A DNA stretch of 40,278 nucleotides from an uncultured Lachnospiraceae bacterium (GCA_944376745.1 CALWDR010000143.1:1-40278); one strand, 5' to 3'. Positions 1 to 8,204 are shown, counted from the stretch's first letter. Made by a program: numbers and translations. The notes: generated from the sequence alone by a model not told the origin.

Positions 1-716
1 CCGAAAGCAACTTAGTGAATTCAAGCGGAGCGCAGAATGAACTTAGTGCGAGGCGGTTCTTTGAGATTAATGAAACCAAGCCGCAGGCGCAGGTTGAATT
101 TAGCGAAAAGAACATCCTTAATTATGCAGGCATGGACGCTTGGAACTTTCTATATTTTACAGGCTACCTGCGTGAATGTGGCCGAAGGATGGAACAGGAA
201 ACATTTTATGTAAGGCTTTCGATTCCAAATACAGAGATTCGGCTCCTTTACCGGCAGACCATTCTGAGCTGGTTTGATAAAAAGGTGAAGGAAATAGATA
301 AGCGTCCTTTCATAAGGGCTTTGGAGGAGGGAGATTGTCAGGCTGCGGAGCGCTTTGTCAGTCGCCAGCTTATGGATACCATCAGTTATTTTGATTATAA
401 GGAAAGTTATTATCATGGTTTTATGACAGGCCTATGCTCCGGTATAGAGGGATACCAGATTCAGTCCAACCGTGAAAGCGGAACCGGCCGTCCAGACTTG
501 ATTTTCCGGGAAAAAGAATTTGGAGGGCGAGCCATGATTTTGGAACTGAAGGTGGCGGAGCGTCTGGAGGATATGGAGAAATGCTGCTTTGAGGCGCTGC
601 GGCAGATTGAGGAACAGAATTATGAAGCGGAGCTGATCTTGGACGGCTATGAGAATATTGCAAAATATGGGGTATGCTTTTACAAGAAGAGGTGTAAATT
701 CCAGAAAGGACAGTAG
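1..716 (+). CDS. AAA-ATPase-like / PD-(D/E)XK nuclease protein, C-terminal part (5' cut by window edge)
   Basis: The reading frame is open from base 3 and no start is visible, so the gene enters from the left or is itself truncated. The protein matches the C-terminal half of the gene at 31759-33550 (families AAA-ATPase_like PF09820 plus PDDEXK_9/DUF1703 PF08011, recognised by pattern). Visible blocks are FTGYLRECGRR, IPNTEIRLLYRQTI, TISYFDYKESYYHGF, then a PD-(D/E)XK core with the Asp of GRPDLIF and the ELK of MILELK near the end. The family is usually ~550-600 residues; about 238 are seen here. Bases 1-119 are identical to 32835-32953, then similarity falls sharply. Function is unknown; the nuclease fold is inferred from the motif. 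It is followed after a short gap by a decayed relative. Confidence 0.75.
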   Translation, partial: ESNLVNSSGAQNELSARRFFEINETKPQAQVEFSEKNILNYAGMDAWNFLYFTGYLRECGRRMEQETFYVRLSIPNTEIRLLYRQTILSWFDKKVKEIDKRPFIRALEEGDCQAAERFVSRQLMDTISYFDYKESYYHGFMTGLCSGIEGYQIQSNRESGTGRPDLIFREKEFGGRAMILELKVAERLEDMEKCCFEALRQIEEQNYEAELILDGYENIAKYGVCFYKKRCKFQKGQ

Positions 717-724
717 GAGGGCAT

Positions 725-1146
725 GTGTTTGACAGCTTATTTCCCGGTGCGGGGAGAAGTATCTTGCGCACCAGCAGCAGTACCCGGTGATTCAGCTGTC
801 TTTAAAGGGAGAGTGATTGCTTTGGCTTTACCGAAGCTTTACCGGCTATCTCAAGGAGTGCGGCCGCCGCTCGGACGGCGAGACGTTCTATATTAGCCTG
901 GCGATACCAAATACGGAGATACGCTCCATATACCGCCAGAGCATTCTCACCTGGTTTGGCAAGAAAATGAAGACAACGGACAGAAGTCCCTTACTGCGGG
1001 CTCTGGAACAGGGGGACTGTCAGACTGCGGAGAATTTTATTTCCGCCCAGCTTTTGGATACCATCAGCTATTTTGACTATGGAGAGAATTACTACCATGG
1101 CTTCCTGGCGGGGCTGCTTTCGCGAGCGCCGGGGTATCAGATCAGC
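725..1146 (+). pseudogene. Decayed AAA-ATPase-like / PD-(D/E)XK relative with internal deletions
   Basis: This is a collapsed third member of the same family. A first piece reads VFDSLFPGAG, then after a one-base frame change EKYLAHQQQYPVIQLSLKG, matching the region after Walker A in the intact gene (TRHLGQYPVIFLSLKS). A TGA at 814-816 follows at once. A second tiny piece (CFGFTEA, in another frame near 815-835) resembles SFGFTQTEAE of the mid region. From ~838 the C-terminal block is well preserved: FTGYLKECGRR, IPNTEIRSIYRQSI, TISYFDYGENYYHGF, GYQI. Similarity stops at ~1146, before the nuclease motif. The pieces are in the right order but hundreds of bases between them are missing, so this is a gene dying by internal deletion. 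Confidence 0.7.
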
Positions 1147-1170
1147 TCATTTCCTTTTGTAAGCAAGAGT

Positions 1171-1202
1171 GCCTGTAAACCGAAAAATAAGGATTTACAG
1201 GC
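1171..1202. terminator. Inverted repeat, probable terminator of the beta-CASP gene
   Basis: GCCTGTAAA (1171-1179) and TTTACAGGC (1194-1202) form a perfect 9 bp stem with a 14-base loop. It lies 55 bases past the stop of the minus-strand gene at 1257-4031. The minus-strand sequence after the stem is only moderately T-rich, so efficiency is uncertain; it could also mark the right edge of the decayed gene on the plus strand. Confidence 0.5.
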
Positions 1203-1256
1203 TCTAACTCTTTTGAATGACACAGCCCTTTGTCTGATCGAAGGAAGCACCCAAAG

Positions 1257-4031
1257 CTACCCCTGCGCAAATTCGCACCCGCATCCCGTCTCCCTGCGGA
1301 AGACCTCCGCAACTTCCGTGAGGCTTTCTTCGGAGGTGCCGGGAGCCGTTTTGATGACAAGGGTCTGCCGCTGCGGCAGATAGGAGGGGTTCTTTGCAGG
1401 TGTGATACCGTACCGGGCGCAGAGGGCCCCGGCGATCCGAAAGAGCGCGTTCTGGTCTACCCGTGGAGCGATACGTATCCGCCAGCCAGTCTCGTTGGCC
1501 AGCGCCTGCAGCTGCTGCCGGTGAGAGAGGCCAAAGGCCGGGGAGAGGAAGGCAACCTCCAGGTAGCGACCTTTGGGATCTTGCTTCAGGCCTTTTTTGG
1601 GCGGTCCGTAGGGCAGGTCTGAAAATTCCTGTTCGATACAGGCAAAGGCAAGGTTCTGTTCCAAAGGCTCTGTAGACGGGTCGGCGGGGCGAAACTCCAT
1701 GGAGCTTTCCGTTTGCCGGGACGTTGTGGAGATGCTGCCTGCCTGACCGTTGCCCGTGCCCGCCTGGCTGCTGTCCGCGCAATAGGAAGCGCTGCCAGCC
1801 TGGCCGTTCGCTGTGGCTGTTCCCGCAAGGAGGATTCCGTTGACACGAAGCTGCCAGCCTGTCCTTTTGGCAAATTCTCCGGCAGCATTTTGCGTCTCCT
1901 CTGTTTGTGCAGTTTCCTGCTCTGAATACGGAATGGACGACTGCGTATCCGCCTGCCCTCCGGATAGGGACGTATCCGCCTGCCCTCCGGATAGGGGCGT
2001 ATCCCCCTGCCCTCCGGATAGGGGCGTCTCCCTCTGCTCTTCGGGGCTGCGTGCGTATTCCTGGCCGGCCAGGGTAATGCTGTAGACCTTTTGCTCCTGA
2101 AAATAGGAGATCTTTCGGATCTGGCCCGGAAAAAGGGCATACAGGAGCGCACTGGCCGCGCTGTGATTCATGGCGGTATTGGCCCGGATCTGCCAGCCGG
2201 TGTCCGCCGCGAAGCGCTCCGCTTTTTTCTGGAAATCCGCACGGTCAAGGCTGTCCGGAAAGTCAAACTGAAGGGTGATCTCCTTCGATTCCATGTGATA
2301 ACCGATCCTGCGGAAGGAGTATCCGGCGAAAGCGGCCTGTACCAGAGGTTCCAGCTCCTGCATGGTCAGCTCCTTCGGTGCCAGCGCTTTCTTTACCTCC
2401 TCCTCGGGGACCGCCTCAAACAGGAAGAGCTGTCGGGCGTTCTGGCAAAAGTAAGGGCTTTTCAAAAGCTCCTCCTGCATGGCGGAAAGAATGTCCTCCT
2501 CTGTCACCGGCTTCCCGTACCAGATGTGGGCGAGCTGGGCAACGCCAAAGGTCCTTCCTGGAAAATGCTCCCGCCAGTAATTCCACAGCAGTATTTCGTC
2601 CTTCTGAGAGAAAGGCGTCTGCCGCTGCAGGGTAAAGGCGGGGACGAAGGAGATCTGTTTGCGCGGGGAGCGGAGGGTGAGCTCGTATTCCTGGCCGCAT
2701 TCCGGCAGGTACACCCGGCGGCGGTAGTCCTCGGCGGATACCTCCTGCCCCAGCTCCCGGATGGAATCGGAGCTGCCGTGGACCAGGAAAATATGCCGGG
2801 CCGACAGGCGGGAGAGCAGGGAGAGGATCTCGGATTTGTCCCCGTGGGCGGACAGCCCCACCTGCTCGATCCGGCAGTTGACCGGAATGGAAGCGCCGTC
2901 TAAGGCAAGCTTCCGTTCCGGAGAGCCGGCGGGTTCTTCCAGAAGCTTTAACAGCTGCCGGCCGGGAGATTCTTCATCCTGATAGCCGGTGATGATGATG
3001 CAGGCGTCCTCCCGGGGAGCCAGCTGCCTGGCGTACTGGCAGCTGGGGCCGCCGGTGAGCATGCCGGAGCTTGACACCAGGATCAGGGGGCCTTTGGCTT
3101 TCAGCAGCTCCTCCCGGTTCTGATTGGGTGCCACCGGCTGGATCTCTTTTGTATAGAAGGGCTCGTTTCCCTTCAAAATTCGCTTGCCCAGGGCATTTTT
3201 CAGAAAGGCGGGATTGCGGGTATACATGGTGTTGATATTGCGTACCATGCCGTCCGCGTACACCGGCACGGCGGGGATTTCCTGATTCTGGATGGCGGCT
3301 CTGAGGATCAGAAGCACCTCCTGGGCCCGGCCCAGGGCAAAGGCGGGAATCAGGATCTTCTGTTCTTTTTCGACGCATTCTTTGACCAGTTCTATAAGGC
3401 GGTGCTCCTCCACCTGGCGGTTGGAGTGGAGCCGGTTCCCGTAGGTGGATTCTACGATGGCGATATCGGGGCGCAGCTTCGGGATGTGGATCCCCTCAAT
3501 GGTGCGCTGGGAGAAGGCTGCGAAATCGCCGGAATAAAACAGCGTTCCCTCCTGGGTGACAAGATAGACGCACGCCGCCCCGGCAATGTGGCCTGCCGGA
3601 TAGAAGGTCAGCGTAAAGCCTTCCGCCGGAGTCACGGGAGCCTGGTACCGCACCGGTGTGACGCGGCCTAACATATCCAGTACATCCTGCTCCGTGTAAT
3701 GGGGGATATCATCCTCGCGGTTATTCATGATCTTCAGACTGTCGTAGAGCAGCACACGGGTCAGGTCGGCAGTCATGGGCGTCATGTAGATCCTGGCCAG
3801 GGGATAGGCTTTGCTGAGAATGGGCAGGGTTCCGATATGGTCCATATGGGCGTGGCTTATGAAGATCATGTCAAGTCCGCCCTGCTGCTGGATGGTATGA
3901 AAATCCGGAAGGGGATCCTTCGTTCCGGACTGGCGGATGCCGCAGTCCAGCAGAATGCCTTTGTCCGCTGCCCGCAGATAGATACAGCTTCCGCCGATTT
4001 CCATGGCGCCGCCCAGAAAATGTATGTTCAT
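1257..4031 (-). CDS. Beta-CASP metallo-beta-lactamase (CPSF/RNase J-like) with long repeat-bearing C-terminal extension
   Basis: A predicted zinc-dependent nucleic-acid hydrolase of the MBL/beta-CASP superfamily, probably a cytoplasmic RNase. The N-terminal ~460 residues carry the expected motifs in order: HAHMDHIG, GHIAGA, YSGDF, the beta-CASP blocks VESTYGN and AFALGRAQEV, SSSGMLTGG, and GLSAHGDKSEI. Start ATG has GAGGT 7-8 bases upstream. At 924 residues it is far longer than the usual ~530. The extension contains recurring modules ending in DTGWQIR, RTGWQLRVN, ETGWRIRI and a degenerate ETGCGCEF, each preceded by a beta-strand-like segment and a helix. The second module is split by a 9-residue tandem repeat (D/E-T-P-L-S-G-G-Q-x). 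The modules might bind RNA; that is inference. It is divergent from the NifX-like gene. Confidence 0.85.
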   Translation of the reverse strand: MNIHFLGGAMEIGGSCIYLRAADKGILLDCGIRQSGTKDPLPDFHTIQQQGGLDMIFISHAHMDHIGTLPILSKAYPLARIYMTPMTADLTRVLLYDSLKIMNNREDDIPHYTEQDVLDMLGRVTPVRYQAPVTPAEGFTLTFYPAGHIAGAACVYLVTQEGTLFYSGDFAAFSQRTIEGIHIPKLRPDIAIVESTYGNRLHSNRQVEEHRLIELVKECVEKEQKILIPAFALGRAQEVLLILRAAIQNQEIPAVPVYADGMVRNINTMYTRNPAFLKNALGKRILKGNEPFYTKEIQPVAPNQNREELLKAKGPLILVSSSGMLTGGPSCQYARQLAPREDACIIITGYQDEESPGRQLLKLLEEPAGSPERKLALDGASIPVNCRIEQVGLSAHGDKSEILSLLSRLSARHIFLVHGSSDSIRELGQEVSAEDYRRRVYLPECGQEYELTLRSPRKQISFVPAFTLQRQTPFSQKDEILLWNYWREHFPGRTFGVAQLAHIWYGKPVTEEDILSAMQEELLKSPYFCQNARQLFLFEAVPEEEVKKALAPKELTMQELEPLVQAAFAGYSFRRIGYHMESKEITLQFDFPDSLDRADFQKKAERFAADTGWQIRANTAMNHSAASALLYALFPGQIRKISYFQEQKVYSITLAGQEYARSPEEQRETPLSGGQGDTPLSGGQADTSLSGGQADTQSSIPYSEQETAQTEETQNAAGEFAKRTGWQLRVNGILLAGTATANGQAGSASYCADSSQAGTGNGQAGSISTTSRQTESSMEFRPADPSTEPLEQNLAFACIEQEFSDLPYGPPKKGLKQDPKGRYLEVAFLSPAFGLSHRQQLQALANETGWRIRIAPRVDQNALFRIAGALCARYGITPAKNPSYLPQRQTLVIKTAPGTSEESLTEVAEVFRRETGCGCEFAQG
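1944..2035. repeat. 27-bp tandem repeat, three copies plus a partial
   Basis: Units at 1944-1970, 1971-1997 and 1998-2024 differ by only one to two bases; a degraded fourth begins at 2025. The core is CTGCCCTCCGGATAGGG. Read on the minus strand it encodes the 9-residue TPLSGGQ(A/G)D linker repeat of the beta-CASP protein, keeping frame. Confidence 0.9.
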
Positions 4032-4054
4032 TTTATTACCTCGCTCATAGGGGA

Positions 4055-4083
4055 TTGTTATTTCTTATCATTTCGAGTATACT
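4055..4083 (+). promoter_or_regulatory. Sigma-A type promoter of the NifX-like gene
   Basis: TTGTTA (4055-4060), a 17-base spacer and TATACT (4078-4083) lie 35 bases before the ATG at 4118, in the divergent gap. An AAGGAGG ribosome site follows at 4103-4109. Confidence 0.65.
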
Positions 4084-4117
4084 AGAAAAAAAGCGATTTC
4101 GCAAGGAGGAAAAGAAC

Positions 4118-4681
4118 ATGAAGATAGCGGTAACCTACGAAAATGGACAGGTATTCCAGCATTTTGGACATACGGAGCAGTTTAAGGTTTACGAGGTGAC
4201 AGACGGGAAGGTGACGGCCTCCTCGGTGGTGGATACCAACGGCAGCGGCCACGGCGCCCTGGCAGGCTTTCTGCAGGATCTGGGCGTGCAGGTCTTGATC
4301 TGCGGCGGCATCGGCGGCGGAGCCAGGACGGCCTTGGCCGAGGCCGGCATCGAGCTGTATCCCGGAGCCGCCGGGGATGCGGACGCCCAGGTGGCGGCGT
4401 ATCTTGCCGGGAGCTTAAGCTATGATCCGGATACGGTCTGCAATCACCATCACGGCGGCGAAGAGGGAGGCCACAGCTGCCACGGTTACGGCGGCGAAGA
4501 GGGCGGCCACAGCGGCCACGGCCACGGCGGCGAAGAGGGCGGCCACAGCTGTCACGGCCACGGCGGCGAGGATGATGGCCACAGCTGCCACGGCCATGGC
4601 GGCGAAGAGGGAGGCCACAGCTGCCACGGCCACGGCGGCGAGGATAAGGGCCATACCTGCGGCGGCCACACTTGCGGATAG
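4118..4681 (+). CDS. NifX/NifB-type dinitrogenase cofactor family protein with His/Cys-rich metal-binding tail
   Basis: The first ~105 residues fit the dinitrogenase iron-molybdenum cofactor biosynthesis family (PF02579): MKIAVTYENGQVFQHFGHTE, a VLICGGIGGGA turn and an ending like AAYLAGSL. Small proteins of this family in anaerobes carry or handle metal clusters; no nitrogenase genes are visible here. The ATG at 4118 is chosen because AAGGAGG sits 8 bases upstream. The family is normally ~110-120 residues; this one has 187 because of six 13-residue tandem repeats of the type GGEEGGHSCHGHG (4454-4678), ending GGHTCGGHTCG. The tail holds many His and several Cys and should bind soft or transition metals (inference). 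The next gene begins 11 bases downstream. Confidence 0.8.
   Translation: MKIAVTYENGQVFQHFGHTEQFKVYEVTDGKVTASSVVDTNGSGHGALAGFLQDLGVQVLICGGIGGGARTALAEAGIELYPGAAGDADAQVAAYLAGSLSYDPDTVCNHHHGGEEGGHSCHGYGGEEGGHSGHGHGGEEGGHSCHGHGGEDDGHSCHGHGGEEGGHSCHGHGGEDKGHTCGGHTCG
4454..4678. repeat. 39-bp tandem repeats encoding the His-rich tail
   Basis: Units start at 4454, 4493, 4532, 4571, 4610 and a divergent one at 4649. The period is 39 bp (13 codons), so copy number can vary without breaking the frame. Differences are mostly GEE to GED, one Cys-to-Gly and one His-to-Tyr change. Confidence 0.9.
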
Positions 4682-4692
4682 GACTGGGGATC

Positions 4693-5556
4693 ATGGTAGA
4701 TAGAAATACATTTACGGAGACACTGCGGGCCGTCAAGGAGATCGCCGGGACTTCCCCGGAACCCATGGACCGGGAGACAGCGCTGTCTTATTTTAAAGAC
4801 ATGGAGCTGACGCCCCAGCAGGAGGAGCTGGTCTATCAGTTTCTCCTGCAGGAGGAGCAAGAGCAGGAGGCCGGAGACTTTGGAGAGGAGCCGGAAGCTG
4901 GGGATCTGGCGGAAGAAGACCAGGAGCCGGAAGCTTCGGATGCAAAAAAGGAGGCTTTGGGGTCTGAGAAAAATGCTTCCGGCCCGAAAGCGGCAGGGCA
5001 GGGGACAGAAGCCCGGCGGGAAACGGATTCCGCCCATTTTCAGATGTATCTTGAGGAGATCCAGGGAATCCGGGGGCTGCGGCAGGAGGCTGAGGAAGAA
5101 CTGTATGAACGGCTTCTTTTGGGGGATGTCTCCGTCATGGAAGCCATCACCGGCCAGTGGCTTTCCCGCATTGTGGCCATTGCGGAGGAATACGAAGACC
5201 GGGGGTACCCCGTGGAGGATCTGGTGCAGGAGGGCAATATGGGCCTGCTTTTGAGCCTTCATGTCCTGTCCAGGAACAGTCGGGAGGGCGGAAATCCGAA
5301 GCTGACCGCCGCCGGCGTGCCGACCCTTTTAAAGGGCGCGATCCGGGAATCCATGGAGCAGTATCTCGGAGAGGAGAGCGGACAGAATCAGCAGATCGAG
5401 GCTGTGCTGGCCAAGGTATCTCTGGTGCATCAGGCCCGGGAATTTCTGACCAGGGAGAAGGGGGAGACGCCCTCCCTGCGGGAACTGGCAGCGTACACGA
5501 GGCTTTCGGCGGAGGAGATTTCCGACATACTGTCCCTGGTGAAGGATGCAGGATAA
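4693..5556 (+). CDS. Sigma-70-like protein with degenerate region 2.3/2.4 and no region 4
   Basis: A 287-residue protein. Residues ~1-50 are helical, ~55-110 are an acidic low-complexity linker (many Glu, Ala, Asp), and the last ~175 resemble primary sigma factors. DLVQEGNMGLLLSL matches region 2.2 (core RNA polymerase contact). REFLTREKGETPSLRELAAYTRLS with SAEEISDIL matches region 3. Between them, where sigma-A reads YATWWIRQAITRAI, this protein has GVPTLLKGAIRESM, so the aromatic promoter-melting residues are gone, and it stops before region 4. It may bind RNA polymerase without recognising a normal promoter; this is inference. ATG at 4693 is preferred to an upstream TTG at 4672; the ribosome site is weak (GGGGAT). 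It is probably co-transcribed with the NifX-like gene. Confidence 0.6.
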   Translation: MVDRNTFTETLRAVKEIAGTSPEPMDRETALSYFKDMELTPQQEELVYQFLLQEEQEQEAGDFGEEPEAGDLAEEDQEPEASDAKKEALGSEKNASGPKAAGQGTEARRETDSAHFQMYLEEIQGIRGLRQEAEEELYERLLLGDVSVMEAITGQWLSRIVAIAEEYEDRGYPVEDLVQEGNMGLLLSLHVLSRNSREGGNPKLTAAGVPTLLKGAIRESMEQYLGEESGQNQQIEAVLAKVSLVHQAREFLTREKGETPSLRELAAYTRLSAEEISDILSLVKDAG

Positions 5557-5643
5557 TCTGCCGGATTGGAAGCTGAACCGCCCCGGCTGATACGGGCAGA
5601 GATTGAAGCGTTAGAAAAATCGTGAAGATACAAGGAGAGAAGC

Positions 5644-7071
5644 ATGCTTCCCGAGAAATTTACGGAAAGAATGAGAGAAATGCTGGGGGAGGAATACCCC
5701 CGGTTTTTGGAGTGCTATGAGCGGGATGTGGCCCATGCGCTGCGGGTGAATTCTTTAAAATGCGCGGCAGAGACCTTAAGGGCCCAGGCGCCGTTTACTT
5801 TAACCCCGGTGCCCTGGAATGAGAACGGGTTTTATTATGACGGCGGGGACAGGCCGGGCCGCCACCCTTATCACGCGGCGGGCGTTTACTACATCCAGGA
5901 GGCCAGCGCTATGGTCCCGGTGATGTATCTTGGGCCAAAGCCTGGGGAGCGGGTGCTGGACCTGTGCGCGGCTCCGGGAGGCAAGAGCACTCAGATCGGG
6001 GCGGCCATGGAGCAGCGGGGCATCCTCATTTTAAATGAGATCCATCCGGCCAGGGCGGGCATCCTTACGGAAAATGTGGAGCGGATGGGGATCCGAAACG
6101 CCATTGTCACCAACGAGACGCCCGGGCGGCTGGCGGAGGCGTTTCCAGAGTATTTTGACCGGATCCTGGTGGACGCCCCCTGCTCCGGGGAGGGGATGTT
6201 TCGGAAAAATGAGGAGGCGGTTTCCCAGTGGAGCCCGGAAAATGTGGAGCTCTGCGCCGCCCGCCAGGACGAGATCCTTATCAGCGCCGCCCGGATGCTG
6301 GCGCCGGGCGGAAGGCTTGTGTATTCCACCTGCACCTTTGCGCCCCAGGAAAACGAGGGGACCATTGCCCGCTTTTTGGCGAAACATCCGGAATTTCAGA
6401 TAGAACCCGTGGAAAAATTTCCGGGGATGGCTCCCGGAGTGCCGGAGTGGGCCTGGAAGTTCGGCTCGGGGCAGGAGAAAACGGAGGGGACCGCGCAAAG
6501 GGACAGCATCCGGCTGATAGCTGCCTCATCCGCCGGCCTGGACGGAACGATCCGCCTGTGGCCTCATAAGATCCGGGGGGAAGGCCATTTTGTGGCGGTT
6601 CTAAGAAAAACGGGCACGCTGCCGGAGAAGCGGAGCGTCCCCGTGCAGAGAGGCCTGAAGGAAAAGGACGCCAGGGAATATCTGGATTTTGCCAGGGAGA
6701 ATCTCGGCCTAAGCCTTGCGGGAATTTTGATAAAGCGCAAGGACCAGCTCTATCTGGCGCCTTCGGAGACGCCTTCCCTGGAAGGGCTTAAGGTGCTGCG
6801 GCCCGGCCTGCACCTGGGCACCGTCAAAAAAGGGCGCTTTGAGCCGGCCCATGCGCTGGCGCTGACGCTTCAGCCAGAGGAGGTGCGGCACAGCCTGCAT
6901 CTGCCGGCGGATTCCAGGGAAATCTGCGCGTATTTAAGGGGAGAGACGCTGCCGGTGGAAGGGGAGAAGGGCTGGTATCTCATGACCGTGGACGGTTACA
7001 GCGTTGGCTGGGGAAAGCAAAGCGGCGGCGTGATGAAGAACCATTATCCAAAGGGACTGCGAAAGCCTTAA
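5644..7071 (+). CDS. rsmF: 16S rRNA (cytosine-C5) methyltransferase RsmF-type
   Basis: A SAM-dependent RNA m5C methyltransferase of the NOL1/NOP2/Sun family acting on 16S rRNA. Motifs: RVNSLK near the N-terminus, SAM-binding LDLCAAPGGKS (~residue 105), DAPCSGEGMF with one active cysteine, and STCTFAPQENE with the catalytic TC cysteine. The C-terminal ~170 residues match the extra domain that separates RsmF (YebU-like) from RsmB. Length 475 is normal for Firmicute members. ATG is preceded by AAGGAGAG. It stands 87 bases after the sigma-like gene with no clear terminator between. Confidence 0.9.
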   Translation: MLPEKFTERMREMLGEEYPRFLECYERDVAHALRVNSLKCAAETLRAQAPFTLTPVPWNENGFYYDGGDRPGRHPYHAAGVYYIQEASAMVPVMYLGPKPGERVLDLCAAPGGKSTQIGAAMEQRGILILNEIHPARAGILTENVERMGIRNAIVTNETPGRLAEAFPEYFDRILVDAPCSGEGMFRKNEEAVSQWSPENVELCAARQDEILISAARMLAPGGRLVYSTCTFAPQENEGTIARFLAKHPEFQIEPVEKFPGMAPGVPEWAWKFGSGQEKTEGTAQRDSIRLIAASSAGLDGTIRLWPHKIRGEGHFVAVLRKTGTLPEKRSVPVQRGLKEKDAREYLDFARENLGLSLAGILIKRKDQLYLAPSETPSLEGLKVLRPGLHLGTVKKGRFEPAHALALTLQPEEVRHSLHLPADSREICAYLRGETLPVEGEKGWYLMTVDGYSVGWGKQSGGVMKNHYPKGLRKP

Positions 7072-7201
7072 GGCGGCAGGGAGGCGGGTGATAGGATTCT
7101 CACCCCAAACAGGCATAGAAACCCGCCCGCCCGGAATAGAATGAAATGGCAGAAAACGATCAGAAGGGGAATCACTCCCATCTGATACAGGGGGAGCGCA
7201 T

Positions 7202-8188
7202 ATGACCATTTCAGATTTCTTTTCCCTGCTGGGCGGCCTGGGATTTTTTATGTATGGCATGCGCATGCTGCGGGAGCATTTGGAGGCGGCAGCGGGAAAC
7301 GCCATGGAAACGCTGCTTAGAAGGCTTACGAAAACGCCCCTGCGGGGATTTCTGGCCGGGATCGGGATCACGGCGGCGGTGCAGTCCTCCACCGCCGTGA
7401 TGGTGCTGCTGGTGGGCTTTGTGGATTCCGGGTTTTTGACCCTTCAAAGGACCGTGTGGGTGATTCTGGGGGCCAACATCGGAACCACGGTCACCAGCCA
7501 GCTTACGGCTCTGGATCTGGGGATGCTGGCCCCGCTTCTGGCGTTTGCGGGAATTGTTATGATGCTGTTTTCCAAAAATGAGAAAGTGTCCTGCGGGCAT
7601 ACCTTTATGCCACCCGGCAGGAGTAAGGAAATTTTCCGGCTGGGCGGCATATTATCGGGCTTTGGCATGATGTTTCTGGGACTGTCCATGGCGGAGGCGG
7701 CCATGGCGCCTTTGGGGGAATCCGGAGTGTTTCAGTCCCTTCTGATAAAATGTCAAAATCCTTTGGCGGGAATCCTGGCGGGAACGGTTTTCACCGCATT
7801 GCTCCAGTCCTCCACGGCCTCGGTGGGAATCCTGCAGATGCTGGCCAGAAACGGCCTCATCGGGATCGGGCAGAGCATCTATATCGTATTCGGTCAGAAT
7901 ATGGGGACCTGCTTTACGGCCCTGCTGGCCTCGGCGGGCACCTCCATAAATGCCAGGCGGACGGCGGCCCTCCACCTTTTTATCAACGTGCTGGGGACCC
8001 TGGTCTTTCTGGCGCTGTGCCAGGTGCTTCCCCTGGAACTGTGGGTGGGGCGGCTGGCGCCCTCTGACCCGGCCCGGCAGGTGGCCCATGTACATACCCT
8101 GTTTAACGTGGGCTCCTCCCTGGCCTTCCTGCCGCTGGGCGGGCTGCTGGTCAAATGGATAAAACGGCTGATACCGGAGAAGGCGTGA
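7202..8188 (+). CDS. Na+/phosphate cotransporter family protein (NptA-type, PF02690), short form
   Basis: An integral membrane symporter. Two inverted halves each carry the hallmark QSST motif: AAVQSSTAVMVLL (~residue 60) and ALLQSSTASVGIL (~residue 203). LGGLGFFMYGMRMLREHLE at the start and GANIGTTVTSQLTAL are typical. At 328 residues it lacks the ~200-residue PhoU-like cytoplasmic domain often fused to this family, so regulation through PhoU would need another protein. ATG follows GGGGGAG at good spacing. It sits 130 bases after rsmF; the gap holds a long GGCGGGT/ACCCGCC inverted repeat that is not terminator-like. Confidence 0.85.
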   Translation: MTISDFFSLLGGLGFFMYGMRMLREHLEAAAGNAMETLLRRLTKTPLRGFLAGIGITAAVQSSTAVMVLLVGFVDSGFLTLQRTVWVILGANIGTTVTSQLTALDLGMLAPLLAFAGIVMMLFSKNEKVSCGHTFMPPGRSKEIFRLGGILSGFGMMFLGLSMAEAAMAPLGESGVFQSLLIKCQNPLAGILAGTVFTALLQSSTASVGILQMLARNGLIGIGQSIYIVFGQNMGTCFTALLASAGTSINARRTAALHLFINVLGTLVFLALCQVLPLELWVGRLAPSDPARQVAHVHTLFNVGSSLAFLPLGGLLVKWIKRLIPEKA

Positions 8189-8204
8189 ACCGGGATTCTG
8201 TTTG

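Noticed and set aside
1204..2903. Several long frames overlapping the beta-CASP gene on both strands
   Set aside because: High GC makes long spurious frames; the beta-CASP frame holds all catalytic motifs and a proper start.
4415..4669. Minus-strand open frame of Ala/Val-rich repeats looking like a membrane peptide
   Set aside because: It is the complement of the His-rich repeat of the NifX-like gene; no ribosome site, and its pattern only mirrors the 39-bp units.
7084..7132. GGCGGGT/ACCCGCC inverted repeat between rsmF and the Na/Pi gene as a terminator
   Set aside because: The loop is about 30 bases and no T-run follows.
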